Source: an uncultured Flavonifractor sp.
Lineage (GTDB): Bacteria; Bacillota; Clostridia; Oscillospirales; Oscillospiraceae
Direction of reading: 5' to 3'
Length of the DNA: 53,467 nucleotides
Assembly (NCBI GenBank): GCA_947384055.1
Contig: CANDFO010000007.1
Location: 1 to 53,467 of the forward strand
Position 1 is the stretch's first letter. Each line of letters opens with the position of its first letter. The notes below the pieces were generated by a model. It was given only the letters and a program-made list of their open reading frames with translations. It was not told the DNA's origin and made no database searches. Below are positions 24,212 to 33,081 of the stretch, in pieces. A program made the translations under genes and the position numbers.

Positions 24212-25000
24212 TCAGTCCTGCCCGCTGTACCGGGACAAAAACTGGCGGGTACGCTCCTCCCGGGGATGGTCGATCACCTGTCTGGCCGCCCCCTGTTCCA
24301 CGATAACGCCGCCGTCCATAAAAATCACCTGGTCGGCCACGTCTCTGGCAAACGCCATCTCATGGGTGACAATCACCATAGTGGTCCGCCGCTGGGCCAG
24401 GGTGCGGATTACCTTCAGCACCTCGCCGGTGAGCTCCGGGTCCAAGGCGGAGGTGGGTTCGTCAAAGCAGAGAATGTCGGGGCTCAGCGCCAGGGCTCGG
24501 GCAATCGCCACCCGCTGCTGCTGGCCGCCGGAGAGCTGGTGGGGATAGTGCTCCGCGCGGTCCGCCAGTCCCATCTGCTCCAGCAGCGCCCGGCCTTGAG
24601 CCTCAATCTCCCCTAAAATCCGCTTCCTGTCCCGCTTGAAGGCCGCATCCTCCCTGGCCAGGAGCTGCCGGGCCAGGGTGACGTTCTCCAGCGCCGTGTA
24701 TTGGGGAAAGAGGTTAAAGGATTGAAATACCAGACCAAAGTGGAGCCGCTTCCGGCGGACCTCCTCCTCCCGCTGGGTGGCGGGGTCCTCCGCATCGAAA
24801 AGGGTCTCCCCCCGGACGCAGATACGCCCCCTGTCGGGCCGCTCCAGAAAATTCAGACAGCGGAGCAGGGTGGTCTTGCCGGAGCCGGAGGAGCCGATGA
24901 TGGCCAGAGACTGCCCCTCCTCCAGAGAGAAGGTGATATCCTCCAGCACCCGGGTGGCGCCGAAATGCTTTTCAATATTATGTACATTCAGGACAGCCAT
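24212..25000 (-). CDS. Amino-acid ABC transporter ATPase (GlnQ-like)
   Basis: 262 residues: Walker A GSSGSGKTT (about 34-42), Q-loop FQSFNLFP, signature LSGGQQQRVAIARAL, Walker B ILCFDEPTSALDPE and the H-loop THEM: a complete polar-amino-acid importer ATPase. The ATG at 25000 has GAGGAGG 6 nt upstream. Last gene of a binding protein-permease-ATPase operon. The ligand cannot be assigned. Confidence 0.95.
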   Translation of the reverse strand: MAVLNVHNIEKHFGATRVLEDITFSLEEGQSLAIIGSSGSGKTTLLRCLNFLERPDRGRICVRGETLFDAEDPATQREEEVRRKRLHFGLVFQSFNLFPQYTALENVTLARQLLAREDAAFKRDRKRILGEIEAQGRALLEQMGLADRAEHYPHQLSGGQQQRVAIARALALSPDILCFDEPTSALDPELTGEVLKVIRTLAQRRTTMVIVTHEMAFARDVADQVIFMDGGVIVEQGAARQVIDHPREERTRQFLSRYSGQD

Positions 25001-25011
25001 GGGGCGCCTCC

Positions 25012-25650
25012 TCACTTGAAATAATCCAGCCTTTTCTCGAACCAGCCGAACAGCAGGGTTAGAACGCCGTTTACCGCCAGATAGAACACCGCTGTATAGA
25101 ACAGGGGCCAGATCATGCCTTTTTTAATAAAGGATTCCCCCATCCAGATAATTTCATAGACAGAGATAACCCGCACCAGCGCAGTATCCTTCACTAAGGT
25201 GATGAACTCGTTGGACATGGGGGGGACAATACGCTTAATCACCTGTAAAAGGGTGATGCGGAAAAAAATCTGCGGCTTCGTCATGCCCAGCACCTGCCCC
25301 GCCTCATACTGGCCCCGGGGCACCGACTGAATGCCCCCCCGGTAGATTTCCGAAAAATAACAGGCGTAGTTGATGACGAAGGAGAGCAGCGCCGCCGTAA
25401 ACCGGGGCAGCAGCGGCAGCTTGAACAGCAGGCCGGGGACGTAAAAGACAATTAAAATTTGAATCATCAGCGGGGTGCCCCGGATGATCCACACCACCGT
25501 CTTTATCACCCACCGCAGGGGAGCGAAGGAGCTCATGGAGCCGAAGCTGACGACCAGTCCCAGAGGCAGGGCGAAAAGCAGGGTCAGGGCGAAGAGCTCC
25601 AGGGTGGTGCCTAAACCCTCCAGCAGGGTGAGCGTAACCGTGGTCAGCAC
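25012..25650 (-). CDS. Amino-acid ABC transporter permease
   Basis: 212 residues, His/Glu/Gln-type permease with about five membrane segments. It carries the EAA coupling motif region YEAGQVLGMTKPQIFFRITLLQ and the N-terminal LEGLGTTLELFALTLLFALPLG. GTG start at 25650 with GAGAGGGG about 10 nt upstream. It lies 11 bp before the ATPase start and follows the binding protein by 96 bp. Confidence 0.94.
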   Translation of the reverse strand: MLTTVTLTLLEGLGTTLELFALTLLFALPLGLVVSFGSMSSFAPLRWVIKTVVWIIRGTPLMIQILIVFYVPGLLFKLPLLPRFTAALLSFVINYACYFSEIYRGGIQSVPRGQYEAGQVLGMTKPQIFFRITLLQVIKRIVPPMSNEFITLVKDTALVRVISVYEIIWMGESFIKKGMIWPLFYTAVFYLAVNGVLTLLFGWFEKRLDYFK

Positions 25651-25746
25651 AGTATAAATCCCCTCTCTCAGAACCGGGGCCGGGCAGAGGAGCCCGCGTT
25701 CCTCTGCCCGGCAGTCCTTTGAATTGCAAAAATTTGGAGCCGCCGC

Positions 25747-26604
25747 TTATTGTTCAATAATGGACTCATGCACTCCGTAAGCGGTGGCGGCATCCATTAC
25801 AGTTCCGGCGTCGTAGGCGTCTTTCCAGAAGGTGTTGAAGGCCTCCACCAGATCGGAGCCCTTGCGGAAGCCCACGCCGTACTCCTCGCTGTTGAGCTGG
25901 ACCGTGTAGGTCAGGTCGGGATAGCTGGTGCCCTCGCCGATCATGGCGCCTGCCATGAGCAGGTCGATGACGCAGGCATCGGAGGCACCGGAGGCCACCT
26001 CCAGCAGGGCGTCCGCCTGGGTCAGCTTGGCGGTAAAATTCAGATTCAGGGCGCTGAGCTGCTTGGCGCCGGCGGACTCGTTCTCCACCGCGAAGTTCAG
26101 CCCGCTGAGGCTCTCCACCGTCTGGTAGTCCGCAGCCTTCTCCGCGGGGACCACCACCACCTGACCGTTGCGGCAGTAAGGATTGGAGGTATCCATCAGG
26201 CTTTTTACCTCATCGTCCAGGGTCATGCCGTTCCACACCACGTCGATGGCCTTGGTCTCCAGCTCCATGGCCTTCATGCTCCAGGTGATCTCAATGAATT
26301 CCACCTCGACCCCCAGGCTCTGGGCAAACAGCCGCGCCATATCTGCGTCAAAACCGATCCATGCGCCGGTATCGTCCCGGTAATCCATGGGCGCGAAATC
26401 GGTGATCCCCACCACCAGGGTTCCCTTGTCCTGGACATAGGCCAGGTCACTCTCGGAGGTATCCTGGGGGGCGGCGGTGGCGGGAGCGGGGGTATCCGCG
26501 GGGGCGGGCGTGGGGGTGGCGCCCCCCTGCTGTCCGCCGGAGCAGGCGGCCAGAGAGAGCGTCAGGCCCAGCGTCAGGGCCAGTGCAAGAAGTCGCTGTT
26601 TCAT
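25747..26604 (-). CDS. Amino-acid ABC transporter substrate-binding lipoprotein
   Basis: 285 residues. Lipobox LSLAAC (Cys about 20), a Pro/Ala/Thr-rich linker (about 28-50), then a family-3 solute-binding domain with GTLVVGITDFAPMDYRDDTGAWIGFDADMARLFAQ at its start and a two-lobe layout. The Asp and Arg ligand-binding pattern fits polar amino acids. The ATG at 26604 has GGAGGA 7 nt upstream. First gene of the operon, with a clear promoter at 26651-26679. Confidence 0.95.
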   Translation of the reverse strand: MKQRLLALALTLGLTLSLAACSGGQQGGATPTPAPADTPAPATAAPQDTSESDLAYVQDKGTLVVGITDFAPMDYRDDTGAWIGFDADMARLFAQSLGVEVEFIEITWSMKAMELETKAIDVVWNGMTLDDEVKSLMDTSNPYCRNGQVVVVPAEKAADYQTVESLSGLNFAVENESAGAKQLSALNLNFTAKLTQADALLEVASGASDACVIDLLMAGAMIGEGTSYPDLTYTVQLNSEEYGVGFRKGSDLVEAFNTFWKDAYDAGTVMDAATAYGVHESIIEQ

Positions 26605-26650
26605 AATATGTTCCTCCAAATGGTAAAGTAGCGCACATTGACGCTTTCGT

Positions 26651-26679
26651 ATATTACCACACTAAAGCGTTCTTGTAAA
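26651..26679 (-). promoter_or_regulatory. Promoter of the amino-acid ABC operon
   Basis: Minus-strand TTTACA (26674-26679), 17 bp, TAATAT (26651-26656), giving a leader of about 40 nt. No riboswitch-like fold is visible in so short a leader. The 130 bp beyond it (26680-26812) hold no other recognisable feature. Confidence 0.75.
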
Positions 26680-26812
26680 GAGGGCAGCGGAGAATTTCAC
26701 AAAACCTTTCAAATTTTTGTCTGTATCCGGGTGAATTTCCGCTATATTGACGATGCGGCCGCAGGGCCGGCCGCGCAGGCTCCGCCGCCCGCAAATTCCG
26801 CGGCTGTTTGTC

Positions 26813-26840
26813 TTGCGTTGGCAGAAATTTGTGATATACT
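26813..26840 (+). promoter_or_regulatory. Probable promoter of the ABC-F gene
   Basis: TTGCGT (26813-26818), 16 bp, TATACT (26835-26840). Transcription would start at about 26847, inside the first inverted end of the family B element that begins at 26843. Confidence 0.55.
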
Positions 26841-26842
26841 GG

Positions 26843-27008
26843 TTAGGGCTTGTTTGAAAAATGACAAAACGCTCCAATGGCGTGCCTTTTCCCGCCATAC
26901 TGCGTCGCTTTCCCTTGCCATCTGTCAGGATGACTGCGGAAAATCTCCTTGTCTGGCGAAAAAATCCTCCCGCCCTTGGGTATTTCGCTGTTTATCAAAC
27001 AAGCCCTA
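26843..27008. repeat. MITE-like family B element in the ABC-F leader
   Basis: 166 bp with perfect 15-bp inverted ends TTAGGGCTTGTTTGA/TCAAACAAGCCCTAA. The interior contains CGCCATACTGCGTCGCTTTC and GCGGAAAATCTCCTTGTCTG, both identical in the copy at 32745-32907 although the ends of the two copies differ. Confidence 0.92.
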
Positions 27009-27142
27009 AGCTGTTTTGCCAGGCCGCGCGCGGCAGAGCTTTTCCCCTCAGACAGCCCGGTGCGGCAGGGTCCCGCAGGGCGGCGCGCGTACAGGTTCCG
27101 GCTTTATTTCCGCCTTCATTTAATCGCGATAAGGAGTGCAAT

Positions 27143-28744
27143 ATGATCACAGTTTCCGACCTGGGGCTCCAGTACAGCGGACAGCCCCTCTTTTCCCATG
27201 TGGATCTGCAATTTACCAAGGGCAACTGCTATGGCATCATCGGCGCCAACGGCGCGGGCAAATCCACCTTTTTAAAAATTCTCTCCGGGGACCTGGAGCC
27301 CACCTCCGGCGAGGTCTCGGTGCTGCCCAATACCCGCATGTCGGTGCTGAAGCAGGACCAGAACGCCTACGACGCCTATAACGTGATGGACACCGTCATC
27401 ATGGGCAACCAGCGTCTCTACGACATCGGCAAGGAAAAGGACGCTCTCTACGCCAAGGAGGAGATGACCGAGGAGGACGGCATCAGGGCCTGCCTGCTGG
27501 AGGAGGAATTCGCCGAACTGGGGGGCTGGGAGGCCGAGAGCGACGCCTCCCGCATTCTCCAGGGTCTGGGCCTGGGCACCGGGCTTCACTACAGCGACAT
27601 GGCCACCCTGGACGCCCGGCTGAAGGTCAAGGTTCTGCTGGCCCAGGCACTGTTCGGCGCGCCGGATATCCTCCTGCTGGATGAGCCCACCAACAACCTG
27701 GATATCAACGCCGTCAACTGGCTGGAGGATTTTCTGCTGGATTTTGAGGGCACCGTCATTGTGGTCAGCCACGACCGGCATTTCCTCAACACCATCTGCA
27801 CCCACATTGTGGACATCGACTACAACAAGATCAAACTCTATGTGGGCAACTACGATTTCTGGTATGACGCCTCCCAGCTTATGCAGAACCTCATGAAAAA
27901 CCAGAACAAGAAAAACGAGGAGAAGGCCCAGGAGCTCAAGGAGTTCATCTCCCGCTTTTCCGCCAACAAGTCCAAGAGCAAGCAGGCCACCGCCCGGCGG
28001 AAGCTGCTGGAAAAAATCACTCTGGAGGAGATCCCCGCCTCCTCCCGCCGCTATCCCTGGGTGGCCTTCTCCCCCGACCGGGAGGTGGGCAAGGACATCC
28101 TCTTCGTCACCGACGTGAGCAAGACCATCGACGGGGTGAAGGTGCTGGACAAAGTGAGCTTTATTGTCGGCCACGGGGACAAAATCGCCTTTGTGGGAGA
28201 CAATGAGAACGCCCATACCGCCCTGTTTAAAATCCTCACCGGGGAACTGGAGCCCGACGAGGGCACCGTCAAATGGGGCCAGACGGCCACCTGCTCCTAT
28301 TTCCCCAAGGATAATACGGAGTTCTTCAAGGACTGTGACGACAACCTGGTAGAGTGGCTGCGCCAGTGGTCCAGCGACCCCCACGAGGCCTACCTCCGGG
28401 GCTTTCTGGGCCGGATGCTCTTCTCCGGGGACGAGGTATACAAGCCCGTGAAGGTCCTCTCCGGCGGCGAGAAGGTTCGGTGCATGCTCTCCCGCATGAT
28501 GCTCTCCGGGGCCAATGTCCTCCTGCTGGACCAGCCCACCAACCATCTGGATCTGGAGTCCATCGCCGCCCTCAATAACGGCCTGGAAGCCGTCAAGTGC
28601 AACGTTCTCTTCTCCTCTCACGACCACCAGCTGGTCCAGACTGTGGCAAACCGGGTCTTTGATTTTACCGGCAGCGGGACGCTCATTGACCGGAGAATGA
28701 CCTATGACGAGTACTTGGAGAGCTGTTCTTCCGACAGGGTGTAA
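27143..28744 (+). CDS. ABC-F family ATPase (YkpA/YbiT-like)
   Basis: 533 residues with two ABC domains and no membrane part. Domain 1 is canonical: GANGAGKST (about 35-43) and LLLDEPTNNLD. Domain 2 is degenerate: its P-loop reads GDNENAHTAL without the Lys, and Walker B reads LLLDQPTNHLD with Gln in place of the catalytic Glu. A charged inter-domain linker (about 245-310) is typical of ABC-F proteins, which bind the ribosomal E site and act as translation factors. Similar second-domain decay occurs in the YkpA/YbiT group. AAGGAG lies 7 nt before the ATG. Drug resistance cannot be inferred from this type. Confidence 0.93.
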   Translation: MITVSDLGLQYSGQPLFSHVDLQFTKGNCYGIIGANGAGKSTFLKILSGDLEPTSGEVSVLPNTRMSVLKQDQNAYDAYNVMDTVIMGNQRLYDIGKEKDALYAKEEMTEEDGIRACLLEEEFAELGGWEAESDASRILQGLGLGTGLHYSDMATLDARLKVKVLLAQALFGAPDILLLDEPTNNLDINAVNWLEDFLLDFEGTVIVVSHDRHFLNTICTHIVDIDYNKIKLYVGNYDFWYDASQLMQNLMKNQNKKNEEKAQELKEFISRFSANKSKSKQATARRKLLEKITLEEIPASSRRYPWVAFSPDREVGKDILFVTDVSKTIDGVKVLDKVSFIVGHGDKIAFVGDNENAHTALFKILTGELEPDEGTVKWGQTATCSYFPKDNTEFFKDCDDNLVEWLRQWSSDPHEAYLRGFLGRMLFSGDEVYKPVKVLSGGEKVRCMLSRMMLSGANVLLLDQPTNHLDLESIAALNNGLEAVKCNVLFSSHDHQLVQTVANRVFDFTGSGTLIDRRMTYDEYLESCSSDRV

Positions 28745-28749
28745 GCTGC

Positions 28750-28817
28750 GGCACCGGCGTTCCGGTGCGGTCCCGCGACAGGTAACGCGCACCGGGGCAG
28801 GCCATAGGCCTGCCCCG
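28750..28817 (+). terminator. Two hairpins after the ABC-F gene
   Basis: GCACCGG-CGTT-CCGGTGC (about 28751-28768) and CCGGGGCAGGCC-ATA-GGCCTGCCCCGG (about 28792-28818). Neither has a good T-run, so they may stabilise the 3' end rather than terminate efficiently. 28819-28920 holds nothing recognisable. Confidence 0.5.
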
Positions 28818-28923
28818 GTACTTGATTATGTCGAAAAATGCATTTGAGCGCACTTTACGTTATAGATCCCCGCTTTTCATATTCTACTCGCTATCCTGCT
28901 TTTTTCAACTGATTTTACTATAT

Positions 28924-28991
28924 TATAGTCAAAGCGGTTCAAAAGGAGCAAATCACTCCTGTTGAACCCTGCGGCGAAAATCGCCGCAGGG
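28924..28991. repeat. Family C intergenic repeat, copy 2
   Basis: Matches the reverse complement of 9876-9936 over about 50 bp (ATAGTCAAAGCGGTTCAAA, GGAGCAAATC, AACCCTGCGG). It then continues into a perfect hairpin CCCTGCGGCGA-AAA-TCGCCGCAGGG (28967-28991) that copy 1 lacks. Downstream to 29092 nothing else is clear. Confidence 0.85.
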
Positions 28992-29092
28992 ACCGCTCAT
29001 GCGGCCCCGCGTTTGGGACTCTCCCTCCTTTATTGACTGCCGGTCGGGTTTAAAAACGGGCTTTTACAGTCCGGCGGCTTAGTGAGCGTGCC

Positions 29093-29884
29093 TTAAGCAA
29101 GGTGCGCAAACCGCAGCAGAAAGCGGATTACCCACCCCGGTGCGCCGGGCAGATAGGGGGCGATTCGCTCCGCCGCCTGAGAAAGCGTAGTTCCCTGGTT
29201 CCACAACTCCTCCAGGGAGAGAGCCAGGGCCGCCGTTTCGGGGGTGTCGATGCCCACCGCGGCCACAGGGGAAGCGGCCGCTACCCCTACCGCCATAGAG
29301 GACCCCAGCGCCGATACCCCCGCGGCATAGCGGCCCACGGCGCAGACCCCGATGGACAGCACGCCTACGGACAGCGCCCCAAAAGCCGCAATGCCTACCG
29401 CTATTCCGCCCAAGGCCGCCGCTCCCAGGGCGATGCCGCCAAGGGTCAGCACTCCGGCCGAAATTCCTCCTGCGGATATCAGCCCGGCGGAGAAGCCGCC
29501 CAGGGCAATCAGACCAGTGGACACATTGCCGACGGCGACAATTCCCCGGGCCCAGCGGAGGCCACGGCCCACATTGATATGGACCAAGGGCAGTCCGAAG
29601 AGAGTGCGGCGGCTTTTATATTCGTAGCTCCAGCAGTACGGGCAGGGCGTGGGGGCGGGGGCTGTCTGAGGCGGCGCAGGCGGACCCTCTGTCCCCCGGA
29701 GCAGGCTGTCCAGAGAGACGCCAAAATAGTCCGCCAGAGCGGTCAGGTTGTCCATGTCCGGCTTGGATGCGCCGGACTCCCATTTCTGCACCGCCTGCCG
29801 GGAGACATCCATTATATGGGCCAGCTCCTCCTGTGAAAGTCCGGCGCGCCTGCGGAGCTGATAGAGTTGTTCACGAAATTCCAT
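29093..29884 (-). CDS. HTH regulator with glycine-periodic C-terminal solenoid
   Basis: 263 residues. The N-terminal XRE-type helix-turn-helix (about 5-62) has LSQEELAHIMDVSRQAVQKWE. A Pro-rich linker and a CPYC pair (about 80-85) follow. From about 120 to 200 a Gly recurs every fifth residue (GFSAG LISAG GISAG VLTLG), giving at least 13 pentapeptide-like units with small or aliphatic residues between. That pattern predicts a beta-helix or membrane-associated solenoid. AAGGAGG precedes the ATG at 29884. The function of the solenoid is unknown; related HTH proteins in Clostridia often carry extra C-terminal domains. Confidence 0.85.
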   Translation of the reverse strand: MEFREQLYQLRRRAGLSQEELAHIMDVSRQAVQKWESGASKPDMDNLTALADYFGVSLDSLLRGTEGPPAPPQTAPAPTPCPYCWSYEYKSRRTLFGLPLVHINVGRGLRWARGIVAVGNVSTGLIALGGFSAGLISAGGISAGVLTLGGIALGAAALGGIAVGIAAFGALSVGVLSIGVCAVGRYAAGVSALGSSMAVGVAAASPVAAVGIDTPETAALALSLEELWNQGTTLSQAAERIAPYLPGAPGWVIRFLLRFAHLA

Positions 29885-30001
29885 GGGGAAATCCCTCCTT
29901 CTATGGCCATATATTACCCGTTTTGGACCGGCCGCGCCACCAAAAAGACCACGCAATTTGACAACTGGCGGTTGCAACGGGAATGTTCCGGCCTAAAAAG
30001 G

Positions 30002-30040
30002 CAAAAACAGCGCCCGCCTGCGGAAATCGCGGCGGGCGCC
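30002..30040 (-). terminator. Terminator after the 5'-nucleotidase-like gene
   Basis: Minus strand: GCGCCCGCC-GCGATTTCCGCA-GGCGGGCGC (30011-30040) followed by TGTTTTTGCC. Well placed 66 bp beyond the stop of the gene at 30106. Confidence 0.8.
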
Positions 30041-30105
30041 GGCCTGTGCAGCGCTGTGTGTGCAGGAAGACGCAAATAGGCGCAGAGACGGCCTTTTCTT
30101 TTGCG

Positions 30106-32037
30106 CTATCCGCGGTAACGGCGGTAGATGCTTCCGCCCCGCCGCCGGCTGCCATACCGTCTGCGGCGCTCGTTCCCTGTCAAATACCAGACCAGGACTG
30201 CCACCAGGACGGCCAGCAGAACCGCCGCCGCCAGCACCAGCAGGGTGATCCAGTTGGGGTTTCTCAAAAGCTGGATGGGATTCCAGGAGGGGGCGGACAC
30301 CTTGCGGCCCTCCGGGGCGGCGTAGCGGGTATCCACTGTGCCCATGGACTGGAGGTAGGAGGCCAGGGCGTACCACTCCTTTACCTCAGAACCGTTCCGG
30401 CTGTGAATGATGTGCTGTTCAAAGTCCACAATCTCCCGGCCCTGGGCGTCCTTGGGCGTAACGGTGAGAATCCCGAAGGATTTGGCGTTTACCGCCCCCA
30501 GCATCTGGCCGGAGTACAGCCCCGTGACCACCCGGTAAAGCCTGCTGTCCTCCAGTGGGACGGCGGTCCCGTTGGGGAGGACCTGAGCGCAGTCTGTCAC
30601 CCGATTAAAAATCATCCGGTGGGGGTTGTAGGTCCATGTCATGCCGGAGGGATAGAGCTGGGCGGCGGACATGATAGGGGTTACGGAGGCGTCCACTTCA
30701 AAGGCGTCCCGCAGCTCCCGCCCGGTGAGCCAGACGGAGATAAGGGGATATCCTGGTGTGCCGTCCCCGCCCGATCCCAGGGAGGAGACATTAAAGGCGT
30801 CGGAGGTGGTAATCTCCCCCCGGGTCAAAGAAGCCCGGATCACCCCGGAGGCCACTACCGCGAAATCCACAGGCACATAGGCGTCTCCTTCCGCCTGTTG
30901 TACAGCGTAGACATAGGAGTCGGCAATAAGACTGCCCAGGGGGTCCTCCTCCTGTTCCGCGGCAAAGCGGCTGATGGGGGTAAAATCAAACGGGCTCACC
31001 GCCAGCACCTGGTTAAACGTCAGGTCATAGCCCGCCAGATACTGCTCGTCCACTTTGGTCTGAAACTCCGCGGCCAGGGCGGACAGCTCCGGGTCATCCG
31101 CCACAGTTTCGTCAATGGGAAAAAGGCGATACTCCGCGGCCTGTACGCGGCCGCCGGTTTTCTTCACAGTGAGCACACCCAGATTCTGGGTGTACTCACC
31201 GCAGGAGACGATCAGGGTATTGTTGACCTGGATAGGAACCTGGGTGGTGGAGTGAGTATGGCCGGAGATGATTACGTCAATGCCGCTTACCGCCCGGGCC
31301 AGCTCGTAATCCTCGCCTTTGCCGTTCTCGGTGCCGCTGTGGGAGAGGCAGACAATATAGTCTGCTCCCCCGCCGCTCTGAATATCCGCCACCACCCGCT
31401 TGGCGGCGTCGGCGGTGGGCGTAAACTCCATGCCGGACATGGGAGCGCACTCGTCCGCGTCCACACCCAGCACGCCAAACACGGCTACCCGCAGGCCGTC
31501 CCGCTCCAGCACTACATAATCCGTAACGCCATACCGGTTCCAGGCGGTCCACGCGGCGGTGTCCGCGGCCGGCGGCTTGTAATTGGCCTGCACCAGGGCG
31601 GGCAGGGGACTGCCGCTGTCCGCGGCGGCGGTCAGCATATCGGCCAGGCCGCCGGAACGGTAGTCAAACTCGTGATTGCCAAGGGTGGTCACATCATACC
31701 CCATGGCGCCCAAAGCCCGCAGCTCCGGCGCGTCAGAGGCGTAGATGGTCTGGAACAGGGACCCCATGGAGAAGTCCCCGGCATCCAGTGTCACCACAGG
31801 CGCGGAGGCCCCCACCCGCTCCTGCCGGAGCAGGGAGGCCAGGCGGGTATAGCCGCCGTACTCACCGCCGCCCTCGGCGGGGGCGGGCAGGAAATGGTCG
31901 TGGGTGTCGTGGGTAAACAGGATCGTCAGCGGGCCGGTTTCCGCCTGATCCCCCTGGGCCGCCGCAGGCGCCAGCAGGGCCGTCAGCAGCAGGGCCGCCA
32001 ACGTCAGGACACGCAGTCCCCGCAGAATACGTTTCAT
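30106..32037 (-). CDS. 5'-nucleotidase/2',3'-cyclic phosphodiesterase-like surface protein
   Basis: 643 residues. Signal peptide (about 1-28), then a calcineurin-like metallophosphatase domain: FTHDTHDHF (metal ligands Asp and His), DAGDF, the GNHEFD motif and IISGHTHS (about 35-290). The 5'-nucleotidase C-terminal domain follows (about 330-530). A membrane segment (about 592-615) and a very basic tail RRRRYGSRRRGG close it, so it is held at the membrane with the enzyme outside. Likely scavenges phosphate or nucleosides from extracellular nucleotides. GGAGGG 6 nt before the ATG at 32037. It stands alone with its own terminator. Confidence 0.93.
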   Translation of the reverse strand: MKRILRGLRVLTLAALLLTALLAPAAAQGDQAETGPLTILFTHDTHDHFLPAPAEGGGEYGGYTRLASLLRQERVGASAPVVTLDAGDFSMGSLFQTIYASDAPELRALGAMGYDVTTLGNHEFDYRSGGLADMLTAAADSGSPLPALVQANYKPPAADTAAWTAWNRYGVTDYVVLERDGLRVAVFGVLGVDADECAPMSGMEFTPTADAAKRVVADIQSGGGADYIVCLSHSGTENGKGEDYELARAVSGIDVIISGHTHSTTQVPIQVNNTLIVSCGEYTQNLGVLTVKKTGGRVQAAEYRLFPIDETVADDPELSALAAEFQTKVDEQYLAGYDLTFNQVLAVSPFDFTPISRFAAEQEEDPLGSLIADSYVYAVQQAEGDAYVPVDFAVVASGVIRASLTRGEITTSDAFNVSSLGSGGDGTPGYPLISVWLTGRELRDAFEVDASVTPIMSAAQLYPSGMTWTYNPHRMIFNRVTDCAQVLPNGTAVPLEDSRLYRVVTGLYSGQMLGAVNAKSFGILTVTPKDAQGREIVDFEQHIIHSRNGSEVKEWYALASYLQSMGTVDTRYAAPEGRKVSAPSWNPIQLLRNPNWITLLVLAAAVLLAVLVAVLVWYLTGNERRRRYGSRRRGGSIYRRYRG

Positions 32038-32249
32038 GGTGTTCCCTCCTCTGCCATGGCCGTCTTTTTGCCTGACGCCATGCGCGGTGTCCGCCTGCGG
32101 CCTCTGCGCGGAAGGGACCGCCGCCGGCAGGTAATTTCTCACAGGTCTGATTTTACATGGAACCCACCAAAAAGTCAAGGCGGCGGGAATCCTCCACAAG
32201 GGGGACTCCCGCCGGAGCATGTGTCCGAAGCTGCACAGGCCCTTAGCGC

Positions 32250-32723
32250 TCAGGTATCTTCTTTTCTCTTACAGGGGCTGTAGACAAGCGCCCAGGCGCC
32301 GTCCCTGAAATCCAGATACCCCTCTGTCATCCATCCCCGCAGGTTCCAATCCTTGAATTTAAGCCGGAACGAGACGTGGTCGCTTCCATCCTCCGGCAGG
32401 GCAATATGATAATTTGCGTCGGCGCACACGGACATCGGCGGCAGGATAAAGCTGTTCAGCGGATACTCTTTTCCGTTCCATTCATACTTAACCAGGTAGA
32501 CGACGCTGTTTCCCGCGTTTCTGACAATGACGGCGGGGACCTGACCTGCCGCGGCCCTGTAGGTTCCCAGCACAAGAAAAAGCTCAATTTTATTTTGAAG
32601 GTCGCTCTGTATCTGAGAGATTTCAACCTGTTTTCTGCCGATAAAAATGCTTGAAAGCAGCGCGGCGGCTGAAATCAGAATTGGAAAAACGCTCAGCAGC
32701 AGCTCTTTTATTTCTTCACCCAT
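32250..32723 (-). CDS. Hypothetical single-pass membrane protein
   Basis: 157 residues: one N-terminal membrane segment (about 8-28), a helical stretch (VEISQIQSDLQNKIELFLVL), then a predicted beta-rich soluble domain (NAGNSVVYLVKYEWNGKEYPLNSFILPP onward). Start at 32723 is behind AGGTGGGG; the longer frame to 32876 comes from the repeat upstream. Family not recognised. Its promoter region is occupied by a family B repeat. Confidence 0.7.
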   Translation of the reverse strand: MGEEIKELLLSVFPILISAAALLSSIFIGRKQVEISQIQSDLQNKIELFLVLGTYRAAAGQVPAVIVRNAGNSVVYLVKYEWNGKEYPLNSFILPPMSVCADANYHIALPEDGSDHVSFRLKFKDWNLRGWMTEGYLDFRDGAWALVYSPCKRKEDT

Positions 32724-32744
32724 TGTTCCGGCCCCACCTGAATA

Positions 32745-32907
32745 AGAACCTGTATTCACAACCGTTGAACGCCGCCTGAGCGGTCTTTTTTTCGCCATAC
32801 TGCGTCGCTTTCCCTTGCCATCCGTCAGGATGGCTGCGGAAAATCTCCTTGTCTGACAAGAAAAATCCTCGCCCATCCAGCATTTCCCGGTTATGAATAC
32901 AGGTTCT
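32745..32907. repeat. MITE-like family B element
   Basis: 163 bp. Inverted ends AGAACCTGTATTCACAACCG and its complement match at 19 of 20 positions. The same ends occur at 39293-39378, 46698-46783 and 43135-43166. The interior is shared with the element at 26843-27008. 32908-33023 holds nothing else recognisable. Confidence 0.93.
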
Positions 32908-33023
32908 AAGTCCCACAGCGGCAGTATTTCGGTGCATTCAGTTTAGCAAGACTCGGCCAGATTGTCAACGGGGACTTCTCCGCAGTTCTGAGGACGGGTG
33001 CGGCCGTTTTTTACGGTGCTTTC

Positions 33024-33057
33024 GCGAAAAAGCCTGCCTTACGGCAGGCTTTTTCGC
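33024..33057. terminator. Bidirectional terminator ending the catabolic operon
   Basis: GCGAAAAAGCCTGCC-TTAC-GGCAGGCTTTTTCGC, a perfect 15-bp stem with A/T runs on both sides. It lies 25 bp past the aldolase stop on the minus strand. Confidence 0.85.
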
Positions 33058-33081
33058 CAGGGCGGGCGGAAGCGCGGCCCG

